Assembly: GCA_032358165.1 (NCBI GenBank)
Contig: JAALGY010000030.1
Location: 1,798,001 to 1,862,000 of the forward strand
Reading direction: 5' to 3'
DNA from: Diplosphaera chodatii
Lineage: Eukaryota; Chlorophyta; Trebouxiophyceae; Prasiolales; Stichococcaceae
Length of the DNA stretch: 64,000 nucleotides
This document shows, in pieces, positions 32,201 through 43,575 of the stretch. A program made the translations under genes and the position numbers. The notes beneath the pieces were generated by a model. The model saw only the letters and a program-made list of their open reading frames with translations. It made no database searches and was not told where the DNA came from. Positions within the stretch are counted from its first letter, which is position 1. The number at the start of each line of letters is the position of its first letter.

Positions 32201-35176
32201 ACACTTTTGTCAATCCGATCTCTGGCAATGGACGGGGCAACAACAGAGCCGCAGTACGCTGCTTGGCTTCGCATGATGGCATTCACAGAGCAACAAGGAA
32301 GCTGCACCTGGACAGCGACGATAGCTGGGAGTAGACCACTGCGGCGTCTTCGTCCTTGGCGACCAGGAAGGGCGGGTCGGAAAACTTCCAGATGGCCTTC
32401 TCCCTCCAGTGCTCCAGCAGCCGGCGCGCGACGTGGCGCGCCCAGTTGGAGTTGTCCACCAGGATGCGCTGGTTCATGCCCCGCAGCAGGTCCTGCAGGG
32501 TGGGCCGCCACTCGCTCAAAGCGCAAGCCTTCTCCTGGGTCGAGGGTGGCTGACATGAAAGCATGTCTTGTTAGTTGCTGTGACGTTGCTGCAGGCAGCC
32601 GCACCATGTGGATTTCAGGCAGCAGGCCGTCATCGCCAGGGGACGCCACGACGACTGCCTCCAGCTCAGCGGCGCCGAAGCGGCGCCCCAGCCTCAGCAG
32701 CTCCCGGAATACCTGGACATCATGACACAGGAGCAAATTGACTTGATGTCAATAAATGACTATCCTCCGTCATTGGGGCCTACAGCAGCCTGCGTGATGC
32801 TGGCGCAGTGGAGGGGCACCGCCGCTCGACACGCCCAAGCGGCAGGCATCTGAGGCACCCGCTCTGGACGGCAGGGTGGAATGCGCAAACAGCATCGATG
32901 CCTGCAGCAGCTACTGTCCGGCGGCGGCCGCCCAGCACAGACACAGGCCATAGACCCTGTCACGAGCACCAACGAAAGCCAGGCTGCGTACCTGCAGGAA
33001 GTCGAGGACGACGGCAAAGTCGGGCGAGGAGCGCACCGCCGCCCGTTCCGCCTGCTTCTGCTCGTCGGTGAGCCCCCGCTCCAGCACTGCGGCGAAAGCA
33101 TGAATGTCGCTGAGCTTAGCAGTTACATTGTCATTGCACCAGGTCGCACCGGGACGCTAGGCGTGCCCGGGAGTGTAGCTAACCACACAGCAGGGTGCAC
33201 AAGCACTGCTGCCTCTCGCTGAGTAGCCACTGTAAGCCCAGCACTGACACGACATTGCAGTGCCACATGTTTGGTCAAGAGGCTCACCAACTGGCTCGGG
33301 CTGGGGCTCGTCTCCCTCCTCCTCCTCTTCCTCTGCCTCCTGCATCTCCTCCGCCTCGGACTGCAGCTGCGAGCCGGGCTCCGGCGCCGCGTCCGACACG
33401 CCTGGTGCCGCCGGCAGCTCTGCTGTGGCTGCTGCGGCCGCTGCCGTCGCCGCCGGCGGCTTCGGCTGCTGCTGTGGGGCCGACGGGTCACTGGGCGCCG
33501 CCGGCTGGGCGGCGGGGTGGGCGCCAGGAGCCTGCTGCGGAGCTGCCGCCGTGGCGTCAGGTGCAGCGCCGTCAGTGGCGCTGCCGAGCTGGGCGACGTG
33601 CTTGGAATCCTTCGGCTGCTTCGGCGCCGGCCGCGGCCGCTTGCGGGCCGGCCTCGGCTGTGCGGGCGACGGCGTCTCGCGGCTGCGTGCCGAGACGCGG
33701 CGGCCCCGGCCAGTCATGCGCCGCTCCTTCGCCCTGCATACATGCATGCACGCAGTTGGCGATGCCTGCCTCTCCCGCACCTGTGCACGGCAAGAGGTGG
33801 CTGCGGCTGCCTTCCGAGGCATGGCATGGGCCCTCAGGAGTAGCATGCTGTAAGCTGAGTGTGGTTGAAGGTGCAATCGTGTGCGGCCTGTGGCAAGATG
33901 CCAAGCAGCCTACCTGCGCATGGCCTCGTACTCCGAGTCCTCATCGCTGGGGTTGAGCTCGGGGCGCTCGGGGTCCGGCGTCGCCGCCCCGTCCTGCTTC
34001 GCCCCCCTGCCCCCCCGCTCGCTGGGCACGCTGCTGACGTCCGACTCCTGCCAAGAGGTATGGGCACCTGGCGTCATTGCTCGTGTGCCGACCAAGGCTT
34101 CAGGGCGCACCTGCGACGTGGCTGTCATTGGCTGCAAGTCATGGAAACACAGCACGGGCAGCAGCCGCTGTACTGAATTGCTGCGGCACAGCGCCCACCT
34201 CTGAGTCGGATCCTGAGTATGAGACGTCGCTGGCGTCCCAGTTCCGCTTCCTGCTTCCGCGGTCCCTCCGCGGGCGGCCGCCTTGCTGCTGCTGCCCCTG
34301 CAGCAATGCCAATGAAAACAGGGCCATCATGTGCGAGTTGCAGCAGCAACCTCGGAGTCTAAACTGATGTGCTTGCGAATGCCAAAGCTGCAACAGCACG
34401 CCAGCCTCACAAAAGCGTCTGTTGCGGCCTGATGGTTGCAGATGCTGAACAGGTGGCTACTGTGCCTTTGGGATGGGCCCATCGGCACAAGGACTGCAGC
34501 GCAGCAGCTGGTGCGCATGTGACAAAATGCACCAGGTAGGGCCCCTCCCTGACCCTCTAACACCAGGCACTCGCCTGCCGCTTTGCGCCGGCGGCCCGCA
34601 CCGGCTGCCACCCGTGCAGGCCCAGCCAGTTGGCCACGGTGCCGTCGCCGTTGGCGATGACGGGGCCGCCGTACGCCGCGCACTGCAGCCGCTCGGGGCG
34701 TACGCTGCCCTGGCCCTGCAGCAGGCCACACATGCACCAGCTCACCACACCTGGAGCCATTGACTCTACAGAGGGGTGCAAGTGGCCATGGCACGAGCTG
34801 TGGTGTTGCAGCCTGCTCACTGCAGGCATACCGATGCCGGGCATCGGCTGTGTGCGTCGCCACAGACTTGCACGCGCAGACCCCATGCAGCAGTAGAACC
34901 CCCCACTTTCGAGGGCCTACTGGTGTGCAGCTGTATGTGTGGCGATCTTCCTGGCGTTGTATATCTGCAGGGGAGCAGGTCGTCTGCTTGGAATGGGACG
35001 AGACCCACCGGGCCACGCCAGAGTCGGGCGCGTGCGCAGCTGTCGTCCAGCACCGCCCCGCCAGCTGCGGCTGCGTCCGCCGCCCCGCCGGATGTCTGCA
35101 GCTCGCCTGCCGCTGCGTCACCTGCGGCTGCTGGCTGCGGCAGGGCGCCGGGCGCCAGGCCATTTGCATGCACCAT
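29249..35176 (-). CDS. DDT/WHIM-domain chromatin-remodelling subunit
   Basis: Fifteen minus-strand exons give 1005 residues: 35009-35176, 34575-34715, 34199-34297, 33914-34047, 33288-33733, 32992-33086, 32605-32712, 32308-32549, 31853-32058, 31069-31628, 30760-30879, 30342-30466, 30152-30218, 29860-29996, 29249-29618. The N-terminal third is disordered, with Ser/Asp-rich patches (SDVSYSGSDSE, NPSDEDSEYEAM) and basic A/P-rich stretches ending in an acidic Glu run. Residues about 330-480 carry a DDT-like helical domain (SPDFAVVLDFLQVFRELLRL; WRPTLQDLLRGM). A WHIM-type block follows (AALKALCEMRLDKDDL; FRRGPLGQDAAGRAYWLHD; LRLYRE). A long Ala/Glu/Asp low-complexity region fills exon 10. Next are KQVDYTYNDYNETILDA and VVRRLTDERTNGRSRSRTP, then a Gln run and a Pro-rich end. 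DDT/WHIM proteins partner ISWI-type ATPases. Intron 2 uses a GC donor. Exon 1 and the exon 11-12 junction are the least certain parts. Confidence 0.82.
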
Positions 35177-36936
35177 GACTGACTGGATTGCTGTGGCGCC
35201 AGATGTCACTGGATACCCCACAGACCCCTGCACGGTGAGGCAGGAGTTGACAAGGTCTCTATGATGGCTCTCCAAAGCCTCTCCAAGGCCTGCGGGAGCA
35301 GACAGCTGGCAGGGCACTCATGTATGCTCCTTTGGGTAGGGTGCCAGAATACCTCCCAACCTGCAGAAAGGCTATGAAGGTGTGATCTGCATCGTCAAGG
35401 CAAGACCTGTGTGACGCATTGATCTGCAGGCATCACCTGAGCTGTGGACGGATGTGCGCCGCCGATGCCATTGGCCATTTGCCCTGATGCATGCGGCGCA
35501 GCGGTGGTCCCCTGCTGACTCACGGCAGCCATAACACGTGCGGCTCACGCGGGCGAGCTGAGCTGCTTGGCCGGTGCGGTCTCAGAGCGGCGGGACCGGC
35601 GGTGACGCAGACACCAGTCGCATCCGCACGCTAGCACAGCAGGCGCTCTGCAAGTCGCGAAGGCACAGTGCAGTTGCATTGCGGGGCTGTATGTTGGCTG
35701 CACAGATCGAAGGTTAGCAGAAAGCAAAGCAGACTGCGAGAGTCGTCTCAGTTGCATGACCGGACCCATGGCGGCAACACATGACAAGCAGGCGACTCTC
35801 CACAACACTACAGCGACTCAACACTTGCCGCGCAGTGACCACCAGCACTCCACACAGAAGTACAACGAAGGCCTACGCCGGACGAATGTGACAGCAACCG
35901 AACGGCATGCAAGCATGCACATGGTTTGAACGCGGTGAAGCTGCAAACTGCAGCATGTCTGATCACTTGTTTTGACAGCGTGCACAGCACTGCTATGCAG
36001 ACTGCATCGTATCTGCATGGCGGGCGTGCATCTGCGAAAAGGCAGGCGCCGGTTTGTACATCGAAGCGCGCACCTTGCGATGCGGCCTGCGCTGAAACCA
36101 GTGCAGCTGTCAAAGGGACATGCAGGTTCCGCCCTGCTTCAGATGACACAATCAGGTGACCGCTCTCGCACCACTGTAGTGATTTTGTGCCCCGCAGGCT
36201 CGCAGACATAGAAGCGACCGGTCGCCAGTGCTGGTGTGGCGGACCATCGGCGGCAAAACCCTGTTTCCAGTCTGACACAGGCTGGCATGCAGTGTGCTTG
36301 TGTGCAGCGGTCTTTGTCAGTGTCAGTGGCGCTCGTTGCATCCTGCAGCCAACTGCCCTAGATGCTCCATAACAGTGCCATCGCATTGTTGGGAAGCCAA
36401 CATCCGGTGTGCTGTTGCAGGTGCTCGTCAAGCCCCTTCTATCGCCACTTATGGTGCCGCTGCAACTACATTGCATTGCATCGCTGTACTGCAGATGATG
36501 AACTGCACACCCGCTGCGATGTATCCCTGACCTTGCAGTGTGCACTCCTCTTCTCGTGATGCAAGGTGGCTGACTACGCACAAACACACTCAGCAGTAGA
36601 TACATTCTCGTGCCGGACGCACCAAAGAGTGAACCACCTGGTCAATAGTCCTGAGACGCAGTGGACGGATGCCCTGGCCACACAAACATATATGATGCAC
36701 TTTCAACCTGACAAGCCCCCGTCATTGCAGCTTTGCGGGCCGCAGTGTGTCTGTCATCAGCCACTCCACAGCTCGAGCAAGCGACACCACCTGCAAAGGA
36801 CATGTACGATTTGTTTATGCACTGATGCGGTAGCAAGCTTCCCACAGCCAAGCTCTAGTTAGCCCGTCAACCCTGGCAGCTGAAGAGCTGCCAGTGCGGC
36901 ATCCGAAGAAAAAGAGTAATAGTTGTCGGTCACAGA
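35177..36936. other. Large gene-poor region
   Basis: 1.76 kb between the DDT gene start and the hydrolase stop. A 265-codon minus-strand open frame (35808-36605) exists. It is Cys/His-rich, has no codon bias like the neighbouring exons, no recognisable motif and no splice partners, so I do not call it a gene. The region is lower in GC than the exons and is probably the upstream region of the DDT gene plus the hydrolase 3' UTR. Confidence 0.4.
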
Positions 36937-39900
36937 CTACTTGCCAGCGAGTGGAGAAGTCACCTTGATGTAGTGGTTGCCAGCAAAGCGCCCAGCGCCC
37001 CGGCTGTAGCTGTCCAATTTCGGAACGGGTCCGCCGTCCTTCTGTGTGTTGACCATGGGGGACGTGATCTGCAGTCAAACCGGGACACCAGTCAGTTCTC
37101 TCCGCTGTCCAAGTGTATCTCAGTATGAAATCACTCCTACTGGCACCTGTCCTCGGCGATGTGCCTGAGCTGTTGACATCCCTGTCACAGCTATAAAGCT
37201 GACCAGCTGCTGCAGCGCAGCAACTGCTGCAATGTGCCGCTGCTTTTGAGACAGCGGTCAGCATTCTCAGGTCTGCAGGTCGCTCACCAGCGTCTCACGA
37301 TCGCTGGTGTCTTGAAAGCGCACGCGCTGCTGCTGCACCCACTCCTTGGGCGACGCCGCATCCGACACGTCGTCAGCGAACCTGAGCTGCTTGCCGCGCC
37401 GCTCGTAGCGCTCCGCAACTGCCGGCGTCACCAGGCCCAGGGCCTCCTGCACAGCGCGAACTCAGCCGAGCTCATGATGTGAGGACCGGCCTGGAGAACA
37501 TCCTTTCATTCTCAGTATTTGTGCTCATGCACCTGGTACAGGATGGTGTGAGCATGGGGAGTACAACACTCAGGCTTGCTGATCTGGTGCAGGTTCGGGT
37601 GAGAGCAGCACCCTCACCCTTGCTCAGCCATATGTACAGCTTCAAAGATGTGGACCGGGACACTACATGCATGCACCTAAAGCTCTGACGACCCAGGCAA
37701 GCACCACGCTACCAGCATGATATGCGACGGGGGTACATACATGGGCCTGTGGGTCTGTCAAGCCAGCAGCTGGGTCCAGCTATGGGCTGTTTTGGTACCT
37801 CGAAGGTGGCTTCATTGGTGTGCCGACCGCTGATGTGCGAGCTTGTCTGGCGTTCCGCCTCGTCATCCTCCCCAAGCGCCTGTCCCAGGTGTAAAAGGTG
37901 TAAACATGCAGCACTTTAGGACATGGCTGCGCTCCCAGGTTCCTCGACTTGAGCCGTAGGCATGGTGCCAGCGATCTAGCAGCTTGCTGATACGGTGTTG
38001 GTCACAAGTATGCACAGCAGTCTGCACACGGTGCCTTCATACATTGCCCTGATCCAAGGTCAACACTTTGCTGTGTGCATAGCACCAAGTAACCAGGCCA
38101 CATGACTGCCTATGCAAAAACGAGCTTGCGCATCGGGAGTACACTGAACCCACCCTGCAGATGGCTGACGCAGTGCGCAGCTTGATCGCGTACTCGGGCG
38201 CGACTGCTGGCTGGATGCGCTCGCGGGTCTCCAGCGCATGGCGCCACAGGTGCACGTGCACATGCACCAGCGCCTTGCCACCTGCAGATAGCGGACGAAA
38301 GAGTCAGACAGGCGCAACGGAGCTGGGCTGGTGTCCTGGTAAAGTTCTGCCATGTGTGCCGGTGGACCTGAGGGACCAGCGCCATCGGGGCGCCTGGCGC
38401 CAGCAGCTCACCTGCAGTTGTGCTGTGCAGGTGTGAAGAAGACTGACATGGCTGTCGCGCACGACGCTACCACATGAGCAGAGCAGGACCGCATGCGCAG
38501 CAGCCACCACTCTTGCGGGGACCCAGCTGTCGGGAACACACGAACAGGCGGCAATCCGCTCCACCACTGCCGTGGGTCCCTGGCATGGTGGCGCTATGGT
38601 CAGCGGCTTGGGGATCGGGGTTTCTAGCGCCCTGAACCCTCCGCCACCTGGCAGCGCGTCGATGGTGGGCTGGTTGTACAGGAACGTCGTCTCGTCCGTG
38701 TGCGCCGTCGCCGCCACCAGGACGCGCTCGCGCAGGTGTTCCGGCACCGCGCCCCGCTGCACCTCCACAGCAAACGCCTCGGCTGCCGCCAGCTCCCCGG
38801 GGTGCGCCAGCCAGCGCCTGCGCCGCATGTGACGCTTTTCAGTGTCCTGGTCACCGAGACCGCACCCTGGCTGACCTGTGTCGACCCAGCCCGTAGCAGG
38901 CACCTCACACGGGCACATCAGTCGTCAGCTGGGCAGGCGAAGACCGTGGGCGAAGAACGGGCTGCGTGCACACGGCCGCCAGGCGATGCGAGTTGCACCC
39001 CCGCGGGGCCTGCGCGTGTATGATGTATAGGTGTGTAATCAGCCGTGTGGGCTGCCGTCAGCCCAGCGCAACAGAATGTGGACATGACGCCCAAAGAGGC
39101 AATGCGCACTGCGCACCTGGACTGCTCATCGTCCCGCAGCGCCTCGCCGCCGCAGCTGCCGGGGATGATATCGGCGCGCAGCGCGGCCTGAGGGTTTGGC
39201 GCATGCGGGTCCCGCTGCAGCTCCTTCAGCGCTGCTGCGGGGCTGCCACGGCCTGCGCGCAGGTTCAGGAGCTCAGGAGGCGAGTGGCTGTCACACGGGT
39301 GACCGCACCGCAGGTCAATCGGACCAATGTGCTGCTCGAGACTCCATAGCATTAAGAGGGGTGAAGGGGCTGCGCGCATGCCCAGTTCATATGGCACCGG
39401 CGCACTGCACGATTGCCCACTGAGTGCGGGCTGCTGGTGGGTGCTCTGAAAAGCCACCCAGCAGAGGGGAGCAGCACACCCAGAGCAGTTAGAAAGGCGT
39501 CCACGATGGCTGCCGACTCGAGCTGCCGCTCAATGAGGGCGTCTGCTGCTTTGTCAACATCTTCCGCTCTGCGGCTGCGGTGGACGACCATGAAGTTCGC
39601 CAGCAGCTCTGCCGTCTGCAAGCAGTGCATGAAGCCGAGTTGTGAGATCCACAGAGCCTGTAGCCAGTCTGATGGGCAGGCCCAGCAAGGCAAATAGCCC
39701 ATGGCCGCAGCTGTTGATGTGCACACGCAGGCTGAAGCGCCCCAGCATGGCTACAAGGCAATGAACAAGGTATGACACACCCACATGGAGAGACCAGGTT
39801 CAGGCTCAGCCTGGGCTGGCAAGCAGAGTACATCACCCACTCGAGTAACAGCACTCCGCCTGCTCAGGCTTGCACACCAAAGCATTGATGCAGTGGACCC

Positions 39901-41613
39901 TCAAACACTTTCTGACGCCGCTCACAGAACCAGCCAAGCTGCTATTCGCTATTCAGCATCAAGATGTACCCATTACGCCCCTATCGGTCCAGAGTCGAAA
40001 GGAAGCCAAGAGCAGTAGCGCCACACCTGCTGCACAGCCTCGCCTTGGTCGACATCCTGTTTCAGGTCCAGCGGCGGCGCGTGTGGCGCCAGCTTGATCT
40101 CCTCACCACCTGCAAACTGCGAGTGGTTCACACCTGCACAACATAACAAAAGGTTCAGACAATGCTGCCAAGAGACAAGGCCAGACGCTGACCGTCGTTG
40201 CTGTTGGCACAGTGACTCATTGCAGATGAGCGTACGAGTCTGTGACAGCACAGCCGGACAGCCGCATCAGCCAGCGGTGGCTGCGCCATTGGCTGTGCAG
40301 GTGTGGACACATGCAGACGCGCACCCGGGATGACGATTGCTGGCTGGAAGGTGGCGGCGTGCCGCAGCCCCAGCTTCGCGGCGGTCTCCGCGGCGGTGAG
40401 CACGGAGAAGGTCTGCTTGCTGAGGTACTGCTTGCCGTCCAGCTCCGCGGAAACCTGCAGGATGGGGCGCGTCCTGCGCACCGATAAGCATTGCAAGCTT
40501 TGGTATGTTGCACTGCACTTTCAGCTGTGTGCTGGCATGGATGGCAGAAGCGCATGACTCAGCAACCTCCTGGCCAGTGGCCCTGGCCCCGCCTCGATCA
40601 GAGCAGGCAACTGGGGTTGCATGCGACGTCGGGAAGGCGGCGGTGTGCAGCCTACCATGTGCGGGCGGTGGGGAACAGGCCGGACGTCGCCGGCAGCATG
40701 GCGCCGCCCAGCAGCACCAGCCCGCCGGCGCGCTCCAGGGCATACCGCACCGCCGCCACGCCCATCAGGCTGTGCCCCGCCACAAACACCTCCTCGTGCC
40801 GGCCTGCAGCCAGCAGCCCGGGCGCTCGGGACATAGCGACGGCTGCGCCCTGGAAAGTCGTGTGCATCTTCGCTCCTTCAAGCCTTGTTGCAGAGAGTCC
40901 CACAGGTGCTGTCTGTTCGTAGGTTGCTGTACCCAACGGTGCCATGGCACACTTCATGTACCAAGCGGGTTCCGATGCTGACCGCTGGGCGACTTTTGCA
41001 GCTGGATGTGTGTGGCGGCCACCGCGGCTGCGCTCTCCACTGCCGCCGCCACAAAGTCCGCGCTGGTGATCAACGGGCTGAACCCAGCAGCTCTCCAGTT
41101 GATGTCCACAACAACGACAGTGAGGCGTATACGACCGGCAATGGCTGCCTGCATGAAGGATCACGCCGTTGAGAGCCCGCCTGCCTGTCTGCCTGCCACA
41201 TAGATGGGCCACTGCTGGCACCATTGAGGTACGCATGTGCCTGACGCCGACGAATGCTGTGCCAATGCTGACGTCGGCCCACCTGCAGCGCCTCAGCAAG
41301 CTCCCTGTAATCCTGTGCTGGAATCAGCGCCCCGGGCAGCAGCACCAGCAGCGTCTGTGTGGACTCCGGTGCCTGACAATCATCAGGCGGGCCTGCATGT
41401 GCCGTGGAGGTGCAGAATGACTTCTTCTGCTACACCAGTGGGTTGTGGCATATGCCGCCTGGCAAGCCCAGCGAAGTCATTGCATTGCATCAGAACCGGA
41501 CTGGTGAAATGGACTGGCTCACCGAAGATGAGGGGCTGGCCCATAAGGTCCTCTGGCCTGGCCTCTCCTGCTTTGCTGCCTCCAGCAGCGACACTGGAGC
41601 TCGCAGCTCCCAT
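36937..41613 (-). CDS. Alpha/beta-hydrolase-fold protein with long C-terminal extension
   Basis: Thirteen minus-strand exons give 570 residues: 41523-41613, 41283-41392, 40983-41148, 40656-40803, 40325-40473, 40027-40133, 39480-39615, 39117-39252, 38648-38817, 38154-38281, 37799-37879, 37288-37446, 36937-37068. The N-terminus MGAASSSVA is a likely N-myristoylation site, suggesting membrane association. The catalytic core has TLLVLLPGALIPAQDYRELA (beta strand and oxyanion region), the nucleophile elbow VAGHSLMGVAAVRYA (Ser134), QVSAELDGKQYLSKQ (candidate acid Asp184) and IPGVNHSQFAGG (His225). The elbow is GHSLMG rather than the common GHSLGG. About 330 residues follow with no motif I can name (for example WLAHPGELAAAEAF, VHVHVHLWRHALE, SSHISGRHTNEATF, SYSRGAGRFAGNHYIK). 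It is a candidate lipase or esterase; the substrate is unknown. The small exon 11 and the exon 3-4 junction are inferred from phase. Confidence 0.7.
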
Positions 41614-42581
41614 GATGCGTGCGCGGCGCCCTGCTGGATGCGATGTTACGGAATGGCGGCTAGTAGTGCGCCTTGTGTGCAACAGCTGCGACGAGGATCG
41701 CCGCCTGCAGGTGAATTGTCCGGGTTATGCCTGTCCTTTCACATGTCTCAGGCACATGCTGGCCAGACCTGGGACTGCTTGTATCCACCGCGCACCCGCC
41801 TATTGGACATTGGTGCATGTGGTGATAACATGCACCTGATCTGCAATACAGACCTCGTCACACAACTGACACTGGTGACAGGCGCCGTGGCAATCCGCAA
41901 CGTGACAGGTCCACTTGCGGGCAGCATGCTCTACGTTATCTGACTTGATCAGGCTGGTGATTCCGCCATGCACACCAGCCTGTCTGCAATGACGATCTGA
42001 TTGATACTGCAAGAGATGTGACTGCTTATATAGCACGCTTATCATACCACATGGATCACGGCTCGACGGCTGCAGTCTGATCTATCGGGCCGCACAAGAT
42101 GAGCCATTCGGTGATCCCAATGTACGACAACGAGCTCATGCACCAACAACGACGCATAGGTATCCAGGTGAGGCCAACTGCAATCATGAACAGTGCACGG
42201 TGTGTCCGTTACAATGTGCTTGGTCGTGCATGCTGCTCTGCGTTGATACGAGCGCAATGTTGTGCTGACTGCATGCTGCGCACATCTTTCTTTGGTTTGG
42301 GGGTGGCGTGCACACAGTTTACCATATATGGCAGGCTTCAGGGCACTAACTTAGTAAGCTGTGTCCGGCCTACTGTGCAACTGACCTGGTCTTCACGCTA
42401 CAGCAGCATCAGCACCATGAGCAAGGCACACTGCTGCCCATGCCGTCACATAGACTGCCATGTGCCCAGCTCACAAGACTCGGTCATGAATGGTGGTGAT
42501 TATCGCCAGAAATCAGATTGCTGAACAGCCCACCACTGCCTGCCCCAAAACTGCTGGGTACGCCCCCGGCCAAACGGTCGC
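41614..42581. other. Intergenic region, hydrolase promoter and CURT1 3' UTR
   Basis: About 970 bp without a supported exon. It should hold the upstream region of the hydrolase gene and the 3' UTR of CURT1. The stretch around 41800-42100 is AT-richer than the average. Confidence 0.45.
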
Positions 42582-43067
42582 TCAGGCATCCTCCACAGCG
42601 CCAGTGATCTTCTTCTTCAGCTGCTCAACATCCTCGATGAGCTCCTCCCGGCTCGACTTGAACAGCAGGTAGCGGTAGGTGAACCAGGCGGAGTAGCCCA
42701 GGCCGACCAGCTCAAGCAGCTTCGGCAGCAGCGGCACGTTGTTGACGGCGCCCACCACGGTGGTCGTCAGCCACAGCGCCACAACCGCGCCGACGATGTA
42801 CAGCACCACCGACGTCTTGTTGTTGGTGTTCTCCCACCGCTCCTTCAGGTCGTCCACGATCTTCTCGATGTCGACCTGTGTCTCCTCCACTTGGTCCTGG
42901 CCGGAGGTGGCTGCCACGATCTGCTGGCGGCGCACAGGGCTCTGCACGCGCAGGGACGGCCTCTGGACGCCGAACACTGCTGGCATCACCGCACGGCTGG
43001 CCGCCCGGTTGGGGCTGGCCACCGCCAGGGGGCGCATCTGCTGTGACATCATCATGGTGACTGCCAT
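42582..43067 (-). CDS. CURT1: CURT1 (CURVATURE THYLAKOID 1) family protein
   Basis: A single exon of 161 residues, the only intronless gene in the window. Residues 1 to about 50 are a Met/Arg/Ser/Pro/Ala-rich plastid transit peptide (MAVTMMMSQQMRPLAVAS). An amphipathic segment follows (VDIEKIVDDLKERWENTNNK). Two membrane helices come next (SVVLYIVGAVVALWLTTTVV and LLELVGLGYSAWFTYRYLLF). The C-terminal amphipathic tail is SREELIEDVEQLKKKITG. This is the standard CURT1 architecture. CURT1 proteins oligomerise at grana margins and bend thylakoid membranes. An upstream in-frame ATG exists (to 43211), but the frame before 43067 does not look like a transit peptide, so 43067 is chosen. It is divergent from the CHIP gene. 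Confidence 0.95.
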   Translation of the reverse strand: MAVTMMMSQQMRPLAVASPNRAASRAVMPAVFGVQRPSLRVQSPVRRQQIVAATSGQDQVEETQVDIEKIVDDLKERWENTNNKTSVVLYIVGAVVALWLTTTVVGAVNNVPLLPKLLELVGLGYSAWFTYRYLLFKSSREELIEDVEQLKKKITGAVEDA

Positions 43068-43575
43068 TGTGCTGGTTGCAGGCGGTTTCGGTGCTGGATC
43101 AGGCGCAGGAAGTGCCGGAGCACCCGCACGAAGCCGGACCATCCACCGAAATCTTTGCAGGCATCTTCCCGGCAAATGGCGGGAAGCGGACGGGCAGGCC
43201 CTTTCGCACATTAGTCGGAACCCGTCTCTGCCAGGCTCCTTCTGCAGCTCATCACGTCATCCATGCACAAATTTTGGGTGCACTCGTGCCGAAGCACAGC
43301 CAGCCGCAGAGATCTGATTCTGCATCTAGCGTCGCTCACAAGCTACAAGACGCTGCACGCTTGCGCGTTGTTAAGGCTTTGAGGCCGACAGCTGACCCCT
43401 TCGCAGTGCTGCCAGATCGTCCCTACAAGACACCTTCTGCCTTCTCCCCATCACCGCAGTGAGCAAACGCCACAAGCTTGTGGCGCTGGCGGGACCCAGC
43501 CGTCCGAGCCTCGCGCAGCGCTTAGCGGGGTGCTGCGGCGGCGGCGGCGGCGGCAATGCCGCTGATGCAGGAGTG
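43068..43575. promoter_or_regulatory. Divergent upstream region of CURT1 and CHIP genes
   Basis: 508 bp between the two start codons. It must hold both promoters. The final part before 43576 is GC-rich with a GGC run (GGCGGCGGCGGCGGC), probably CHIP 5' leader. Confidence 0.4.

Noticed and set aside
33195..33956. Overlapping plus-strand frames of 190-253 codons
   Set aside because: They are antisense to DDT exon 5. Three frames are open at once, a sign of composition rather than coding.
35808..36605. 265-codon minus-strand open frame
   Set aside because: It has no recognisable domain, a random-looking Cys/His/Ser composition, and no codon bias like the neighbouring exons. I leave it as unsupported, though cDNA could change this.
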